A stretch of 62,641 bases of DNA, taken from Rhodospirillales bacterium (GTDB taxonomy: Bacteria; Pseudomonadota; Alphaproteobacteria; Rhodospirillales; GLO-3). Within the stretch, counting starts at the first letter, position 1; the number at the start of each line of letters is the position of its first letter. The DNA is taken from positions 1-62,641 of the forward strand of contig PIVK01000017.1 of NCBI GenBank assembly GCA_003354135.1, in the 5' to 3' direction. The notes beneath the pieces were generated by a model. The model ran no database searches. It was not told the origin of the DNA and saw only the letters and a list, made by a program, of their open reading frames with translations. Of the stretch, positions 39,168 through 48,952 are shown one piece after another. A program made the position numbers and the translations under genes.

Positions 39168-40256
39168 CTACCTCAGCTTCAATGTCGAGAGCCCGGCCAG
39201 GGCCAGGATGGAAGCGATGATCCAGAAGCGGATCACGATGGTGGGTTCCGCCCAGCCCTTCTTTTCGAAGTGATGGTGGAGCGGCGCCATGCGGAAGATG
39301 CGCTTGCCGGTCAGCTTGAATGACAGGACCTGGACGATCACCGACACTGTCTCCAGCACGAATAGGCCCCCGACGATGGCGAGGACCAACTCGTGTTTGG
39401 TGACCACGCTGACCGTGCCCAGAGCCCCCCCCAGGCTGAGCGAGCCTGTATCCCCCATGAAGACCTTGGCCGGTGGGGCGTTGAACCACAGGAAACCCAG
39501 TCCGCCGCCCACCAGCGCACCGCAAAAGATGGCGAGTTCGCCCGATCCCGGCACATGGTGGATCTGCAGGTAGTTGGCGAATCCGTAGTGGCCGACGAGA
39601 TAGGCGATAAGGGCGAAGACACCGGCGGCGATCATCACCGGGCCGATAGCCAAGCCGTCCAGTCCGTCGGTGAGATTGACCGCGTTCGACGATCCGACCA
39701 TCACTAAAATGGCGAATCCAACGAATGCCCAACCCAGGTCCAGCAACATGTTCTTGAAGAATGGCACGGCGAGAGTCGTCGTGAGGTCCGGCGGCAGGTG
39801 GTCGACGATCCAGAAGGTGGCGATGCCGGCGATGACGATCTGCATCAGGAGCTTCAGTTTTGCCGGCATCCCCCGCGAACTGTGCTGGGAGACCTTCATG
39901 TAGTCATCGAGAAAACCAATAATTCCGAAGGCCACGGTGACGCCCAGGGCCGCCCAGATATAGGCATTGGTCAGATCCGCCCAGAGCAGGGTGGCCACGC
40001 CCAACGAAATCAGGATCAAAAGCCCGCCCATGGTCGGCGTGCCCGCCTTGGTCAGGAGGTGGCTCTCTGGCCCGTCCTCGCGGATGGGTTGCCCCTTGTT
40101 TTGGCGGGCCTTCAACTCCTTGATCAGGAACGGGCCGACCAGGAAGCTGATGACGAGGGCAGTGATCACCGCGCCGCCAGTGCGGAAGGTGATGTAGCGG
40201 AAGACGTTGAGAGCCGCGAACTGCTCGGCCATGGGATAGAGGATATGGAACAGCAT
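39168..40256 (-). CDS. mraY: Phospho-N-acetylmuramoyl-pentapeptide transferase
   Basis: 362 residues with about ten membrane helices. Hallmarks are [25 protein letters not shown] (Asp pair for magnesium), [32 protein letters not shown] and the HHH loop [15 protein letters not shown]. It transfers phospho-MurNAc-pentapeptide to undecaprenyl phosphate, giving lipid I. There is a 13-bp gap to murF upstream and 14 bp to murD downstream. Confidence 0.97.
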   Translation of the reverse strand: MLFHILYPMAEQFAALNVFRYITFRTGGAVITALVISFLVGPFLIKELKARQNKGQPIREDGPESHLLTKAGTPTMGGLLILISLGVATLLWADLTNAYIWAALGVTVAFGIIGFLDDYMKVSQHSSRGMPAKLKLLMQIVIAGIATFWIVDHLPPDLTTTLAVPFFKNMLLDLGWAFVGFAILVMVGSSNAVNLTDGLDGLAIGPVMIAAGVFALIAYLVGHYGFANYLQIHHVPGSGELAIFCGALVGGGLGFLWFNAPPAKVFMGDTGSLSLGGALGTVSVVTKHELVLAIVGGLFVLETVSVIVQVLSFKLTGKRIFRMAPLHHHFEKKGWAEPTIVIRFWIIASILALAGLSTLKLR

Positions 40257-40269
40257 TTCTTGGTTTCCC

Positions 40270-41691
40270 CTAGTTCCCGTTGGCGACGCGTTTGCCGCTG
40301 TCGCCGTTCATGCGCAGCAGCGCCCTAACCACCTGCCCCATCTGCGAGCCGGCGGATCCCTTGACCATGATCACGTCGCCCTGGCGGACGGCTGCCGTGA
40401 CCAAGGGGGTCAGGGTGTTGGAATCGATGGCATGACCGCCGTGCATGGGTTTGGGCAGAGCCTCCCACAGGTGGGCCATGCGCGGGCCTGCCGTGAAAAC
40501 GAGGTCGATGCCTTCCTGCTTCAGCGGCTCCGCCAGTGCGGTATGGCGCGCATGCGAATCTTCGCCCAGTTCCAGCATGTCGCCCAGGACCGCGATGCGA
40601 CGTCCGCTGCTACCAGGGTCGGCTCGGCCCAGGGTTTCGAAGGCTGCGCGCATGGAGGTGGGACTGGCATTGTAGCTTTCATCGATCATGGTGAAGGCGC
40701 CGCCGCCCAACGCCACCGCATGTCGAGCGCCGCGGCCCGCCGGTGCCTGGAACGTGGCCAGGACCCGGGCCGCCGCCATAGGGTCGGTGCCCAGCGTCTG
40801 CGCCGTGGCGAGGACGGCCAGGCTGTTGATTAGCCAGTGGTGGCCGGGAACGGCGAGGCGGTAAGCGGTGAATTCGCCGCCGATTTGCGCATGGACATGG
40901 GTTGCTTCGGCATGAAGCTCGTATTCCTCCCACTGGGCCTCGGCCTGCCAGTCGCCGCCGAAGCCGATGACATCGAGCCTCTTGGCCTGCGCTGCCCCGG
41001 TCAGGCGGTCGAAATGACGGTTGTCACGGTTGAGGATAGCGGTGCCGCCTTCGTCCATGCCGGCGAAGATCTCGGCCTTGGCGTCGGCGATTTCCTCCTC
41101 CGAGTCGAAGAATTCGGAATGCACCGCCGCCACGGTCGTGATCACCGCCACGTGGGGGCGGGCCAAGCGGCTCAGAGGCGCGATCTCACCCGGGCGGTTC
41201 ATCCCCATTTCGAAGACGCCGAAGACGGTGTCGCGGGGCATCCGGGCCAGGGACAGCGGCAGGCCCCAGTGGTTGTTGAGGTTGCCTTCGCTGCCATGGC
41301 ACGCTCCTTGGGCGCCGAGGACCAGCCTCAGCGCCTCCTTGACGCCGGTCTTACCCACGCTGCCGGTGACGGCGACGATACGGGCATTCGTCCGCTCGCG
41401 GGCGGCACGGCCCAGGCCTTCCAGCGCCCGAGCGGTGTTCTCCACCCGCAGCAGCGGCGCGTCTGCGGGCAGGTTCTCGGTCGCGTGGGAAACCATTGCA
41501 GCGGCCGCGCCCTTCGCCAGGGCGTCGACGACAAAAGCATGGCCGTCGAAATGCGGCCCCTTGAGGGCGACGAACAGATCGCCCGGCTGACAGGTGCGGC
41601 TGTCGATGGATACGCCGGTGGCTTGCCAAGGTGCATTCGTTTCGCCGCCGGTGGCTTGGCCCGCTTCGGCCGCCGTCCAGAGGGCGCTCAT
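40270..41691 (-). CDS. murF: UDP-MurNAc-tripeptide--D-alanyl-D-alanine ligase
   Basis: 473 residues. MurF-type N-terminal domain ([18 protein letters not shown]), ATP loop [18 protein letters not shown] with the MurF-specific Ser-Val, then [25 protein letters not shown] and [15 protein letters not shown]. It adds the D-Ala-D-Ala made by Ddl to complete the pentapeptide. The ATG overlaps the murE stop (ATGA). Confidence 0.96.
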   Translation of the reverse strand: MSALWTAAEAGQATGGETNAPWQATGVSIDSRTCQPGDLFVALKGPHFDGHAFVVDALAKGAAAAMVSHATENLPADAPLLRVENTARALEGLGRAARERTNARIVAVTGSVGKTGVKEALRLVLGAQGACHGSEGNLNNHWGLPLSLARMPRDTVFGVFEMGMNRPGEIAPLSRLARPHVAVITTVAAVHSEFFDSEEEIADAKAEIFAGMDEGGTAILNRDNRHFDRLTGAAQAKRLDVIGFGGDWQAEAQWEEYELHAEATHVHAQIGGEFTAYRLAVPGHHWLINSLAVLATAQTLGTDPMAAARVLATFQAPAGRGARHAVALGGGAFTMIDESYNASPTSMRAAFETLGRADPGSSGRRIAVLGDMLELGEDSHARHTALAEPLKQEGIDLVFTAGPRMAHLWEALPKPMHGGHAIDSNTLTPLVTAAVRQGDVIMVKGSAGSQMGQVVRALLRMNGDSGKRVANGN

Positions 41692-43136
41692 CGTACCGCC
41701 TCCGCAGCTACTTCCCGGTCATCGAAAGGCAGGATCTCGTCGCCCGCGATTTGGCCGCTCTCGTGGCCTTTTCCGGCAATCAGCAAAACATCCCCGGAGT
41801 CGAGGTCAGCGGCAGCGGTGTGGATGGCCTCGCGGCGGTCGCCGATCTCGCGCCCGCCGGGGCAGGCATCAAGGATGGTCCGGCGGATGGCGGCGGGATC
41901 CTCGCTACGCGGATTGTCGTCGGTGACGATGGCGGCGTCGGCCAACTCGGCGGCGATGCGTCCCATTTCGGAGCGTTTGCCGGGATCGCGGTCGCCGCCG
42001 CATCCGAAGACGACCACCAGCCGTCCCTCGGCATGGGGACGCAAGGCGCCCAACGCGGCAGCTAGGGCATCGGGGGTGTGGGCGTAGTCGACCACCAGCG
42101 GTGCGCCGGTTGCATGGCGGGCCGCCCATTCCAAACGGCCGGGTACGCCGGTCAGGCCTTCCAATGCGCGGGCGGCGGTCCAGGGCGCCTCGCCAAGTGC
42201 GATGGCCAGGGTGAGCGCGGTCAACGCGTTGTCGGCTTGAAAACGGCCCAACAAGGGCAGTTCGATCTCGTCCGTCCGACCAGCAATGGTCAGGGTCAGG
42301 CGCTGACCCGCAGCGGACGGTTCCAAAGCCTTGAGGCAAACGGTCCCTCCCTTCATGCCGAAGGTGAAGGTCGAGAGGCCCCGGTGCGCTGCGGCCTCGT
42401 GGACGGCTTGGCACTCGGGGCTGTCGGCGTTGACCACGGCCGCGCCGCCCGGCGCCATGATCTCGGTGAACAAACGGAGCTTGGAGGCGAGATAGGCTTC
42501 CATGGTTCCGTGATAGTCCAGATGGTCGCGGCTTAGATTGGTGAAGGCCCCAGCGGCCACCTGCACGCCGTCGAGGCGGAATTGTTCGAGCCCGTGGCTG
42601 GAGGCTTCCATGGCGAGATGAGTGACGCCGCGTCGATACAGGTCCTCAAGCGTTTGATGCAGGTCGACCGGATCCGGGGTGGTCAGCTTGCCCGGCTTTT
42701 CAAGGTTGGGGGCCGAAACACCGAGCGTCCCGAGACTGGCCGCCATGTGGCCGGTATGGGTCCAGATCTGGCGCAGAAACCCGACGGTCGAGGTTTTGCC
42801 GTTGGTCCCGGTGACCGCAGCCACCGTTTCCGGCTGGCCGGCGTAGAAGCGTGCCGCCATCAGGGCGTAACGGCGGCGCGGGTTGTTGTCGGTGATGATG
42901 GGGATGTCGAAATCGGCCACGGCGCCGGGCGGGGCGAGAACGGCCGCCGCGCCCTGCGCGATCGCAGACGGAATAAAGGCATGTCCGTCCGATCGCGCTC
43001 CCGGCAAGGCTGCGAACAGCATGCCCGGTTCGACTTGCCTGGAGTCGCAGGTTAGTCCGGTGATCTCCGGATTTTTGTTTTGTGCCGGGTTGGTCACTTC
43101 GATGCCGTCTCCTTCCAAAAGGTCAGTTAGCCTCAC
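41688..43136 (-). CDS. murE: UDP-MurNAc-dipeptide--meso-diaminopimelate ligase
   Basis: 482 residues from a GTG at 43136 (VRLTDLLEG). An upstream start at 43226 would add 30 residues that are antisense-frame sequence within ftsI. ATP loop VTGTNGKTSTVGFLRQI, MEASSHGLEQFRLDG, LSRDHLDYHG and the amino-acid-selecting DNPR motif (VTDDNPRSEDPAAIRR) are present. DNPR marks use of meso-diaminopimelate as third residue rather than lysine, as expected for a Gram-negative. It overlaps the ftsI end by 14 bp. Confidence 0.95.
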   Translation of the reverse strand: MRLTDLLEGDGIEVTNPAQNKNPEITGLTCDSRQVEPGMLFAALPGARSDGHAFIPSAIAQGAAAVLAPPGAVADFDIPIITDNNPRRRYALMAARFYAGQPETVAAVTGTNGKTSTVGFLRQIWTHTGHMAASLGTLGVSAPNLEKPGKLTTPDPVDLHQTLEDLYRRGVTHLAMEASSHGLEQFRLDGVQVAAGAFTNLSRDHLDYHGTMEAYLASKLRLFTEIMAPGGAAVVNADSPECQAVHEAAAHRGLSTFTFGMKGGTVCLKALEPSAAGQRLTLTIAGRTDEIELPLLGRFQADNALTALTLAIALGEAPWTAARALEGLTGVPGRLEWAARHATGAPLVVDYAHTPDALAAALGALRPHAEGRLVVVFGCGGDRDPGKRSEMGRIAAELADAAIVTDDNPRSEDPAAIRRTILDACPGGREIGDRREAIHTAAADLDSGDVLLIAGKGHESGQIAGDEILPFDDREVAAEAVR

Positions 43137-44892
43137 GCCCAGTCTCCCGTTCGAGAGGGGCGCTGTCGTCGAAGGACGCCAGGACGGCACGCGCCGCGCC
43201 GGGGGCCTGACCGTCCTCGCTGTCAAAGTTGGGCTCGATACCGAGCAGCGGCGCCATGCGTTTCACCATGCGTCCCACGACGGGGGCCGCTGTCCAGCCG
43301 GCGGTGGCGTAAAAGTGGGTGTCCTTGTTGCCCTTGGGTTCGTCGAGCATTACCAGCAGGACATAGCGCGGGGCGTCTATGGGGAATGCGGCGACAAAGG
43401 ACGAGACTAGGCGACCCTTCCTGTACCTGCCCGCGACCATTTTTTCAGCGGTTCCCGTCTTGCCGCCGACGCGGTAGCCCGGCGCTGCGGCTTTCCGCCC
43501 GGTGCCCTCCTCGACCACACGGCGCATGAGGTGGCGCATAATCTTCGATGTCTTGGGCGAGAACACCCTTCGGACCACGGCATCACGGTTCGTGCCGTCC
43601 AGGTCCAGAGTGAGAGGCGGAAGGATACCGCCATTGACCACAGCGGCGACACCGGCCGCCATCTGCAGCGGGCTGACGGCAATGCCGTAACCGTAGGAGA
43701 TGGTCATGGTATTGATCTCCCGCCACGGCCGGGGCCAGAGCGGGCTGCCGACTTCCGGCAGATTGACGGCGGCGGGCTTCAGCAGGCCCAAGTTGTTCAG
43801 GTAAGCCTTTTGGGCCTGGCCGCCGATATCGGCGGCCATTTTGGCCGAGGCGATGTTGGAGGAATGGATGAGAATTTCGGCGATGCTGAGATGCCGGCTT
43901 TCCGGATGGAAGTCGGAAATCACGTGCCCCGAGTAGCGGATGGGTTCGCGGGCATCATAAGAATCTCCGATCTTCACCGTTCCCGTATCGAGGGCAATGG
44001 CCGTGTTGAACAGCTTGAAGGTAGAGCCCATTTCGTAGACGCCTTTGGCGGCACGGTTGAACCCACGTTCGTCGGTCATGCTTGAGGGGTCGTTGGGGTC
44101 GAAGTCGGGGAGCGAGACCATGGCCAGAATGCCGCCTCCGACGGCATCCAGAACGATGCCTGCCGCACTCTGGGCCTGGAACTTGGCAACCGCCTCCATC
44201 ATCTGCTCGCGCAGCATGGACTGGAGCCGGATATCGAGTGAAAGCCTTACGGGTTCTCCGTTGGCAAGGCGGGTTTCGAAGCTCTGCTCCGCACCGGCGA
44301 TGCCGCGGCCGTCGATGTCGGTCAGGCCCAACATGTGGGCAGCGGTGGGGCCGTGGGGATAAACGCGCCGCGTGGCCGTCTTGAAGTGCAGACCCGCAAT
44401 GCCGAGATCGTTGACCTTCTGTTGTTCGTTGGGGGGGAGGCCGCGGCGGATCCAGGTGAAACGGTTTTGGCTCTCAAGCCGTTTGGCGATGCGTTTTCGG
44501 TCCAGTCCGGGCAGGATTTCGGACAATCGTAGGGCCGATTGCTCGGCGTCCTCGCGGGCGGCGGCGAACTCGGCGGGGTCGGCAAAAAGATCGGCGATGG
44601 GAAGGCTGGTGGCGAGAATGATCCCGTTCCGATCCAGCAGGTCGGCGCGTGGTCCCTCTGTCGCCGATGGGGATGTCCGGGTAAGGGCGGTTGCTTTGAC
44701 GCCGTCCAATAGTGTGAGGTCGACCAGGCGGGCCCCGATCATGAGGAAAGCCAGGACGAAGAGGACACCGGTCACCATGAGCCGGACCCGGCCCGTTTCC
44801 AGCGCCTGCTTGCGAGCGCCTTCCATGTGGCGGACGTTGCCCGTGTGTCCCGAATGGGTAATATCGATGCGGAGCATACGGGTCTCGCTCAT
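43123..44892 (-). CDS. ftsI: Septal transpeptidase FtsI (PBP3)
   Basis: 589 residues: short cytoplasmic tail, one membrane helix (RLMVTGVLFVLAFLMIGARLV, about 37-57), a pedestal domain (RADLLDRNGIILATSL) and the transpeptidase domain with the three penicillin-binding motifs STFK (in EMGSTFKLF), SSN (in IHSSNIASAK) and KTGTA (in GGKTGTAEK). It cross-links septal peptidoglycan made by FtsW. The start overlaps the ftsL stop by four bases. Confidence 0.96.
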   Translation of the reverse strand: MSETRMLRIDITHSGHTGNVRHMEGARKQALETGRVRLMVTGVLFVLAFLMIGARLVDLTLLDGVKATALTRTSPSATEGPRADLLDRNGIILATSLPIADLFADPAEFAAAREDAEQSALRLSEILPGLDRKRIAKRLESQNRFTWIRRGLPPNEQQKVNDLGIAGLHFKTATRRVYPHGPTAAHMLGLTDIDGRGIAGAEQSFETRLANGEPVRLSLDIRLQSMLREQMMEAVAKFQAQSAAGIVLDAVGGGILAMVSLPDFDPNDPSSMTDERGFNRAAKGVYEMGSTFKLFNTAIALDTGTVKIGDSYDAREPIRYSGHVISDFHPESRHLSIAEILIHSSNIASAKMAADIGGQAQKAYLNNLGLLKPAAVNLPEVGSPLWPRPWREINTMTISYGYGIAVSPLQMAAGVAAVVNGGILPPLTLDLDGTNRDAVVRRVFSPKTSKIMRHLMRRVVEEGTGRKAAAPGYRVGGKTGTAEKMVAGRYRKGRLVSSFVAAFPIDAPRYVLLVMLDEPKGNKDTHFYATAGWTAAPVVGRMVKRMAPLLGIEPNFDSEDGQAPGAARAVLASFDDSAPLERETGREAN

Positions 44893-45269
44893 CGGACCGC
44901 GCCCCCATCGGCCAGCCGGGCGGGGGACACGGAGGTGAAAGCGGGCGGCTCCGCCGCAGCCTCAACATTCCGGAGTTCTGGGTCGTTGGAGACGGGGCGC
45001 TCCGGCAGGGCGTCGAAAGATCCCATCTGACGGGTCTCCACCGGTGTCAGACTAAGATGCCGACGGGCCAGAGACCGAAGCCTACGGGGGTCGTTGAGGT
45101 GACTCCATTCGGCCTTTAGGACGCGGATGGTTTCGCGGTCGCTTTCGATGGTACGGTCCAGCGACTTCAATTCCGCCTCCAGGTCCTGGACCCGGTAGCT
45201 GACCGAGAACAGGGTCATGCTAAGCACGGCGACGGTCAGGATGGTGAAAACGAGGGCTTGGCTTCTCAT
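44889..45269 (-). CDS. ftsL: Cell division protein FtsL
   Basis: 126 residues with the FtsL layout: a very short N-terminus, a membrane helix (LVFTILTVAVLSMTLFSVSY, about 6-25), a leucine-zipper-like coiled coil (VQDLEAELKSLDRTIESDRETIRVLKAEWSHL) and the NDPRRLRSLARRHLSLTPVE motif shared by alphaproteobacterial FtsL. A Pro/Ala tail follows. FtsL joins FtsB and FtsQ and regulates FtsW/FtsI activity. Position between rsmH and ftsI and the ATGA overlaps on both sides support the call. Confidence 0.9.
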   Translation of the reverse strand: MRSQALVFTILTVAVLSMTLFSVSYRVQDLEAELKSLDRTIESDRETIRVLKAEWSHLNDPRRLRSLARRHLSLTPVETRQMGSFDALPERPVSNDPELRNVEAAAEPPAFTSVSPARLADGGAVR

Positions 45270-46234
45270 GCAGCGGCCCTCCCTTTAATGGGCCAGGGGG
45301 CGACGGAGGTGCGTTCTGCGGCTCTTAGGCGTGCCGAGCGTGCGCGGGGGTTGGCGGCGCACTCGGCCTCAGAAGGCTTGATGGTCCCCGTCTTGAGAAG
45401 CCGGAAGGTGGGGGGCGGTCCGTCCTCGATATCGGGCAGATGGCGTGAGGGGCGAGGGGTGTTGCCGCTACGCGTCTTGAGAAAGGTCTTGACCCGGCGG
45501 TCTTCCAGCGAGTGGAAGGAAACCACGGCCAGGCGCCCGCCGGGAGACAGAAGGGCCTCGACTGCGACCAGTCCGCGGTCGAGCTCGCCCAGTTCGTCAT
45601 TGACGAAAATGCGCAGGGCTTGGAAGGTCCGGGTCGCAGGGTCGATGCCATCCTTCGACTTGCGCACGCAGGCCCGCACAATGGCGGCCAACTGCAGGGT
45701 GCGGGTGATGGGGGTGTGTTCACGGGCTTCGACGAGGGCGTGGGCGATGCGGCGTGACGCACGTTCCTCGCCGAAGGTGTAGATGATGCTTGCGAGCTCC
45801 TTTTCAGGGGTATGGTTGACCACATCGGCGGCGCTTGGGCCCTGGGCCTCCATGCGCATGTCGAGCGGCCCGTCGAAGCGGAACGAAAAACCGCGGTCCG
45901 CCTCGTCCAATTGCATGGACGAGACGCCCAGGTCGAGCGCGATACCGTCCACCTGGCGGACTCCCTTGTCGGCCAGAAGATCCACCATGTTGCCATAGCG
46001 GCCCTCGATGACCTGCAGGCGGCCGGGATGGTCCGTCGCCATCTGTTGTCCGCGGTCCACCGCATCCGGGTCGCGGTCGATGCCCCAGACGGTGCAGGCG
46101 GCGGTGCCAAGGATGCCGTGCGCGTAACCGCCGGCACCGAAGGTCCCATCGACGTAGACGCCCTCGTCCCTGGGGGCGAGGGCGTGCAGTGCTTCGGTAA
46201 GCATGACGGGAGTGTGGGGGGAGGGGGCTGTCAT
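45266..46234 (-). CDS. rsmH: 16S rRNA (cytosine-1402 N4) methyltransferase RsmH
   Basis: 322 residues. HTPVMLTEALHAL at the N-terminus, the SAM-binding GTFGAGGYAHGIL, GIALDLGVSSMQLDEADRGFSFRFDGPLDMRM, and VVSFHSLEDRRVKTFLK are the RsmH (MraW) motifs. It methylates 16S rRNA C1402 in the decoding centre. It is the second gene of the dcw cluster and shares its first base with the end of the mraZ stop. Confidence 0.97.
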   Translation of the reverse strand: MTAPSPHTPVMLTEALHALAPRDEGVYVDGTFGAGGYAHGILGTAACTVWGIDRDPDAVDRGQQMATDHPGRLQVIEGRYGNMVDLLADKGVRQVDGIALDLGVSSMQLDEADRGFSFRFDGPLDMRMEAQGPSAADVVNHTPEKELASIIYTFGEERASRRIAHALVEAREHTPITRTLQLAAIVRACVRKSKDGIDPATRTFQALRIFVNDELGELDRGLVAVEALLSPGGRLAVVSFHSLEDRRVKTFLKTRSGNTPRPSRHLPDIEDGPPPTFRLLKTGTIKPSEAECAANPRARSARLRAAERTSVAPWPIKGRAAA

Positions 46235-46725
46235 TACGGCTCGGGCCCGTCGTCGGCAGGCGGGGGCCGGCGTAGTTTCAGTGTGGCGCCGCGTGCGCGT
46301 GCCCGCTCGAAAGCCTGGGTGGAACGGGCTTCGTAGGCGCTAGGCTGCCAGATCTGGAAGCGGGCGCCACGCCCGACGAACAGTGCCTGGCCGGCGAGCC
46401 CGGCGTGTTCGGTAAGCTTGGGGGGAAGGGCAATGCGGCCTTCGGGGTCGAAGGGGAGAGCATGGGCGTTCTCTAGGATGACGGCGGCCAGGTCGTCTTG
46501 TTCGTCGGAGAACATGTCGAGATCCTCAAGGCTCTCGGAGAGGCGCCTCATGAAGGCTTCGTCGCAGGCCTCGATGGCCGGGACCTTGAATAGGGGATAG
46601 GCATAGAGGCCCGAGAACCCGCCCTCGCCGTTTCCTGCCAGAAAGGCGTCGCGAAACGGCTTGGGAACGGACACCCGTCCCTTCTTATCAATCTTGTTGA
46701 TGTGTCGACCGACCAACAGCGGCAT
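46234..46725 (-). CDS. mraZ: Transcriptional regulator MraZ
   Basis: 163 residues with two swapped-hairpin AbrB-like domains. Each carries the DxxGR signature: DKKGRVSVPKPFRDAF near residues 13-28 and DPEGRIALPPKLTEHAG near 88-104. MraZ forms rings that bind direct repeats upstream of its own gene and represses or tunes the dcw operon. Here a set of TGGG repeats lies 82 bp upstream, as expected for autoregulation. A C-terminal Arg/Ala tail makes it slightly longer than the E. coli protein. Confidence 0.95.
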   Translation of the reverse strand: MPLLVGRHINKIDKKGRVSVPKPFRDAFLAGNGEGGFSGLYAYPLFKVPAIEACDEAFMRRLSESLEDLDMFSDEQDDLAAVILENAHALPFDPEGRIALPPKLTEHAGLAGQALFVGRGARFQIWQPSAYEARSTQAFERARARGATLKLRRPPPADDGPEP

Positions 46726-46806
46726 CGCGGTCCCCGTACTACCCGTTCATCCACCACGTTCCGATACTCCACCGGAACACACACACCGGCCCCCGTGGAC
46801 GCACGT

Positions 46807-46870
46807 TGGGCTTTTATGGGATATCATGGGACCCCATGGGCGTCAATGGGACACTGTGGCCGTGGTTGGG
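46807..46870. promoter_or_regulatory. MraZ operator array: 10-bp-phased TGGG boxes
   Basis: On the plus strand TGGG occurs at 46807, 46817, 46827, 46837 and 46847, exactly ten bases apart, and once more at 46867. MraZ is known to bind TGGG-type direct repeats with this periodicity in E. coli. The array lies 82-145 bp upstream of the mraZ ATG, and the TGGG reads on the strand opposite to the gene. Six boxes is more than the three described for E. coli. Confidence 0.75.
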
Positions 46871-46965
46871 TTAATAAATCGTTTACCTTGTGCCCATGAA
46901 GCATGAGAATCCGGGCGCCACTGCGGTCGGAGCATGGCGTTTTCAAGGCAGAATCAAGGATAAAG

Positions 46966-47372
<407 letters not shown>

Positions 47373-47377
47373 TTTGT

Positions 47378-47407
47378 ATTATGACAGGTTCATGGGAGGA
47401 CTGCCAA
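47378..47407 (-). promoter_or_regulatory. Promoter of rnpB
   Basis: On the minus strand TTGGCA (47407-47402) and CATAAT (47383-47378) are separated by 18 bases and lie just before the RNase P P1 helix. Both boxes match the sigma-70 consensus at five of six positions. The promoter overlaps the last codons of the upstream amidase gene. Confidence 0.7.
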
Positions 47408-48061
47408 CAGGGCTGCCAAACGGCCCAGGGTTTCGGCGTCGGCCAGCCCGTCGATCCGCTGCGGATGGAAATGGCGCTGGAAGGCCCTCAAGGCCGCCCC
47501 GAGGTCGTGGGTCTCGTAGCCGTAGGTTTCCAGCAGAAAGTTCGGGGTGTCTTCGGGTGCGCTCATGGGCTCCCAAACCTCGGGCCATAGCCCGATGCCC
47601 TGGACGGCGAGGCCCCGCCAGTCGAACAACTCGCCTGGGTCCTGTTTGCGGAAAGGCGCCACGTCCGAATGCCCGACCACGTTGCGGGCCGGGATGGGGT
47701 GACGCCCCAGGATGTCCCGGGCCAGATCGGCCAGCGCCGTCATTTGGGGGGGCGGGAAGGGGCGATAGCCGAACTCATGACCGGGATTGACCAGTTCGAT
47801 GCCGACGGACCGTGCGTTGACGTCCGTCTTGCCTTGCCACGAGGCGACACCCGCATGCCAGGCCCGTTTGTCCTCCTCGACCAGCGAGAAGACGGTCCCG
47901 TCCTCATCGATCATGTAGTGCGCGCTGACCTTGGCTTGCCTGTCGCACATTCTGCCCAAGGCCGCTTGTGCCGACTCCATGCCGGTATAATGCAGCACCA
48001 GCATGTCAACGATACCGTCCCCGGGCCGGGCGTCGAAATTGGGCGACGGGACGGGCGTCAT
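47390..48061 (-). CDS. N-acetylmuramoyl-L-alanine amidase, AmpD/AmiD-like
   Basis: 223 residues. The Amidase_2 fold shows MLVLHYTGM with a zinc His, SAHYMIDEDGTVFSLVEEDKRAWHAG, SVGIELVNPG and GHSDVAPFRKQDPGELFDW with the second zinc His and the zinc Asp. A C-terminal peptidoglycan-binding-like helical region (FLLETYGYETHDLGAALRAFQRHFHP...GLADAETLGRLAAL) follows, as in AmiD. No signal peptide is visible, so a cytoplasmic role in cleaving recycled anhydro-muropeptides is likely. The start overlaps the upstream transporter stop. Confidence 0.88.
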   Translation of the reverse strand: MTPVPSPNFDARPGDGIVDMLVLHYTGMESAQAALGRMCDRQAKVSAHYMIDEDGTVFSLVEEDKRAWHAGVASWQGKTDVNARSVGIELVNPGHEFGYRPFPPPQMTALADLARDILGRHPIPARNVVGHSDVAPFRKQDPGELFDWRGLAVQGIGLWPEVWEPMSAPEDTPNFLLETYGYETHDLGAALRAFQRHFHPQRIDGLADAETLGRLAALLAVLP

Positions 48062-48930
48062 GGAAGGGAAGCTCCGGCGCGGCGCGATTTCAGGAACTCG
48101 ATCATGGAAACGCCAGCGAGAGTCACCAGACCGCCTGCGAGCAGGCGCGGCGTCAGCTCCTCGCCCAGAATGAACGAGGCAAAGATGACGGCCAGGACGG
48201 GGGCCAGCAGGGTCAAGGGCACCACCCGGTTGATGTCGTATTTCCCAATCAGATAATACCAGAAACCATAGGCGGTAATGGATGCTCCGAAGACCATGAA
48301 CAGGATCGCTCCCCAGCCACGCCAGTCCGCCGCCTCCAGGGCCTCCATGTGCCCGGTCTCGAAGACCAGTGTGGCTGCGAGAAACTGCGGCACCGCAAGC
48401 ACGGCCACCCAGGCGTTGAGCGTGAAGGGGTTGATGCCGCCCAGGCGTTTGATGAACACGTTGGCCTGGGCCCAGGCGTAGGCGGCGGCGATGACCATCA
48501 GGAGGTGCGGGATGCTGGAGGTCGACCGGGGCTCTCCCGACAGCAGGTAGATCCCGGCAAACGCGATGGCCATGCCGAAGATCTGCCAGGTATTCAGCCG
48601 CTCCTTGAAGAAGACGGCGGCAAGGATGGCGGAGAAGGGAATGGCGAGTTCGATGGCGATGGCCGCGGCGGCGGCGTCGATACCGCTAAGTCCGGTGAAC
48701 AGAAGCCCAAAATGGAAACCGCCGAGCGCGATCCCCACCCCCAAAACCAGCCGGAACGGCTTGTCCCGCGGCGGCTTGAGGAAGGGGACCATGAGTACCG
48801 CCAGCAACGAGAACCGGAGAGTCATCATCAGCAGCGGTGGAATCTGCGCCATGCCGATCTTGGCAATGCTGAAGTTCAGCGCCCAGATCAGTATGACAAC
48901 GAAAGCCGCGACAAGGTCGCGGGGCGTCAT
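48058..48930 (-). CDS. EamA/DMT-family transporter
   Basis: 290 residues with ten predicted membrane helices in two EamA repeats: LVAAFVVILIWALNFSIAKIG opens the first, and LLMVIAAAYAWAQANVFIKRLG opens the second. Members export amino acids, metabolites or drugs by antiport; the substrate here cannot be told. The ATG at 48930 is chosen because the helix pattern begins eight residues later; an open frame to 48996 overlaps the DnaJ-like gene. It is cotranscribed with the amidase. Confidence 0.85.
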   Translation of the reverse strand: MTPRDLVAAFVVILIWALNFSIAKIGMAQIPPLLMMTLRFSLLAVLMVPFLKPPRDKPFRLVLGVGIALGGFHFGLLFTGLSGIDAAAAAIAIELAIPFSAILAAVFFKERLNTWQIFGMAIAFAGIYLLSGEPRSTSSIPHLLMVIAAAYAWAQANVFIKRLGGINPFTLNAWVAVLAVPQFLAATLVFETGHMEALEAADWRGWGAILFMVFGASITAYGFWYYLIGKYDINRVVPLTLLAPVLAVIFASFILGEELTPRLLAGGLVTLAGVSMIEFLKSRRAGASLP

Positions 48931-48952
48931 GGCCGACCGGACGCGGCGGGCA

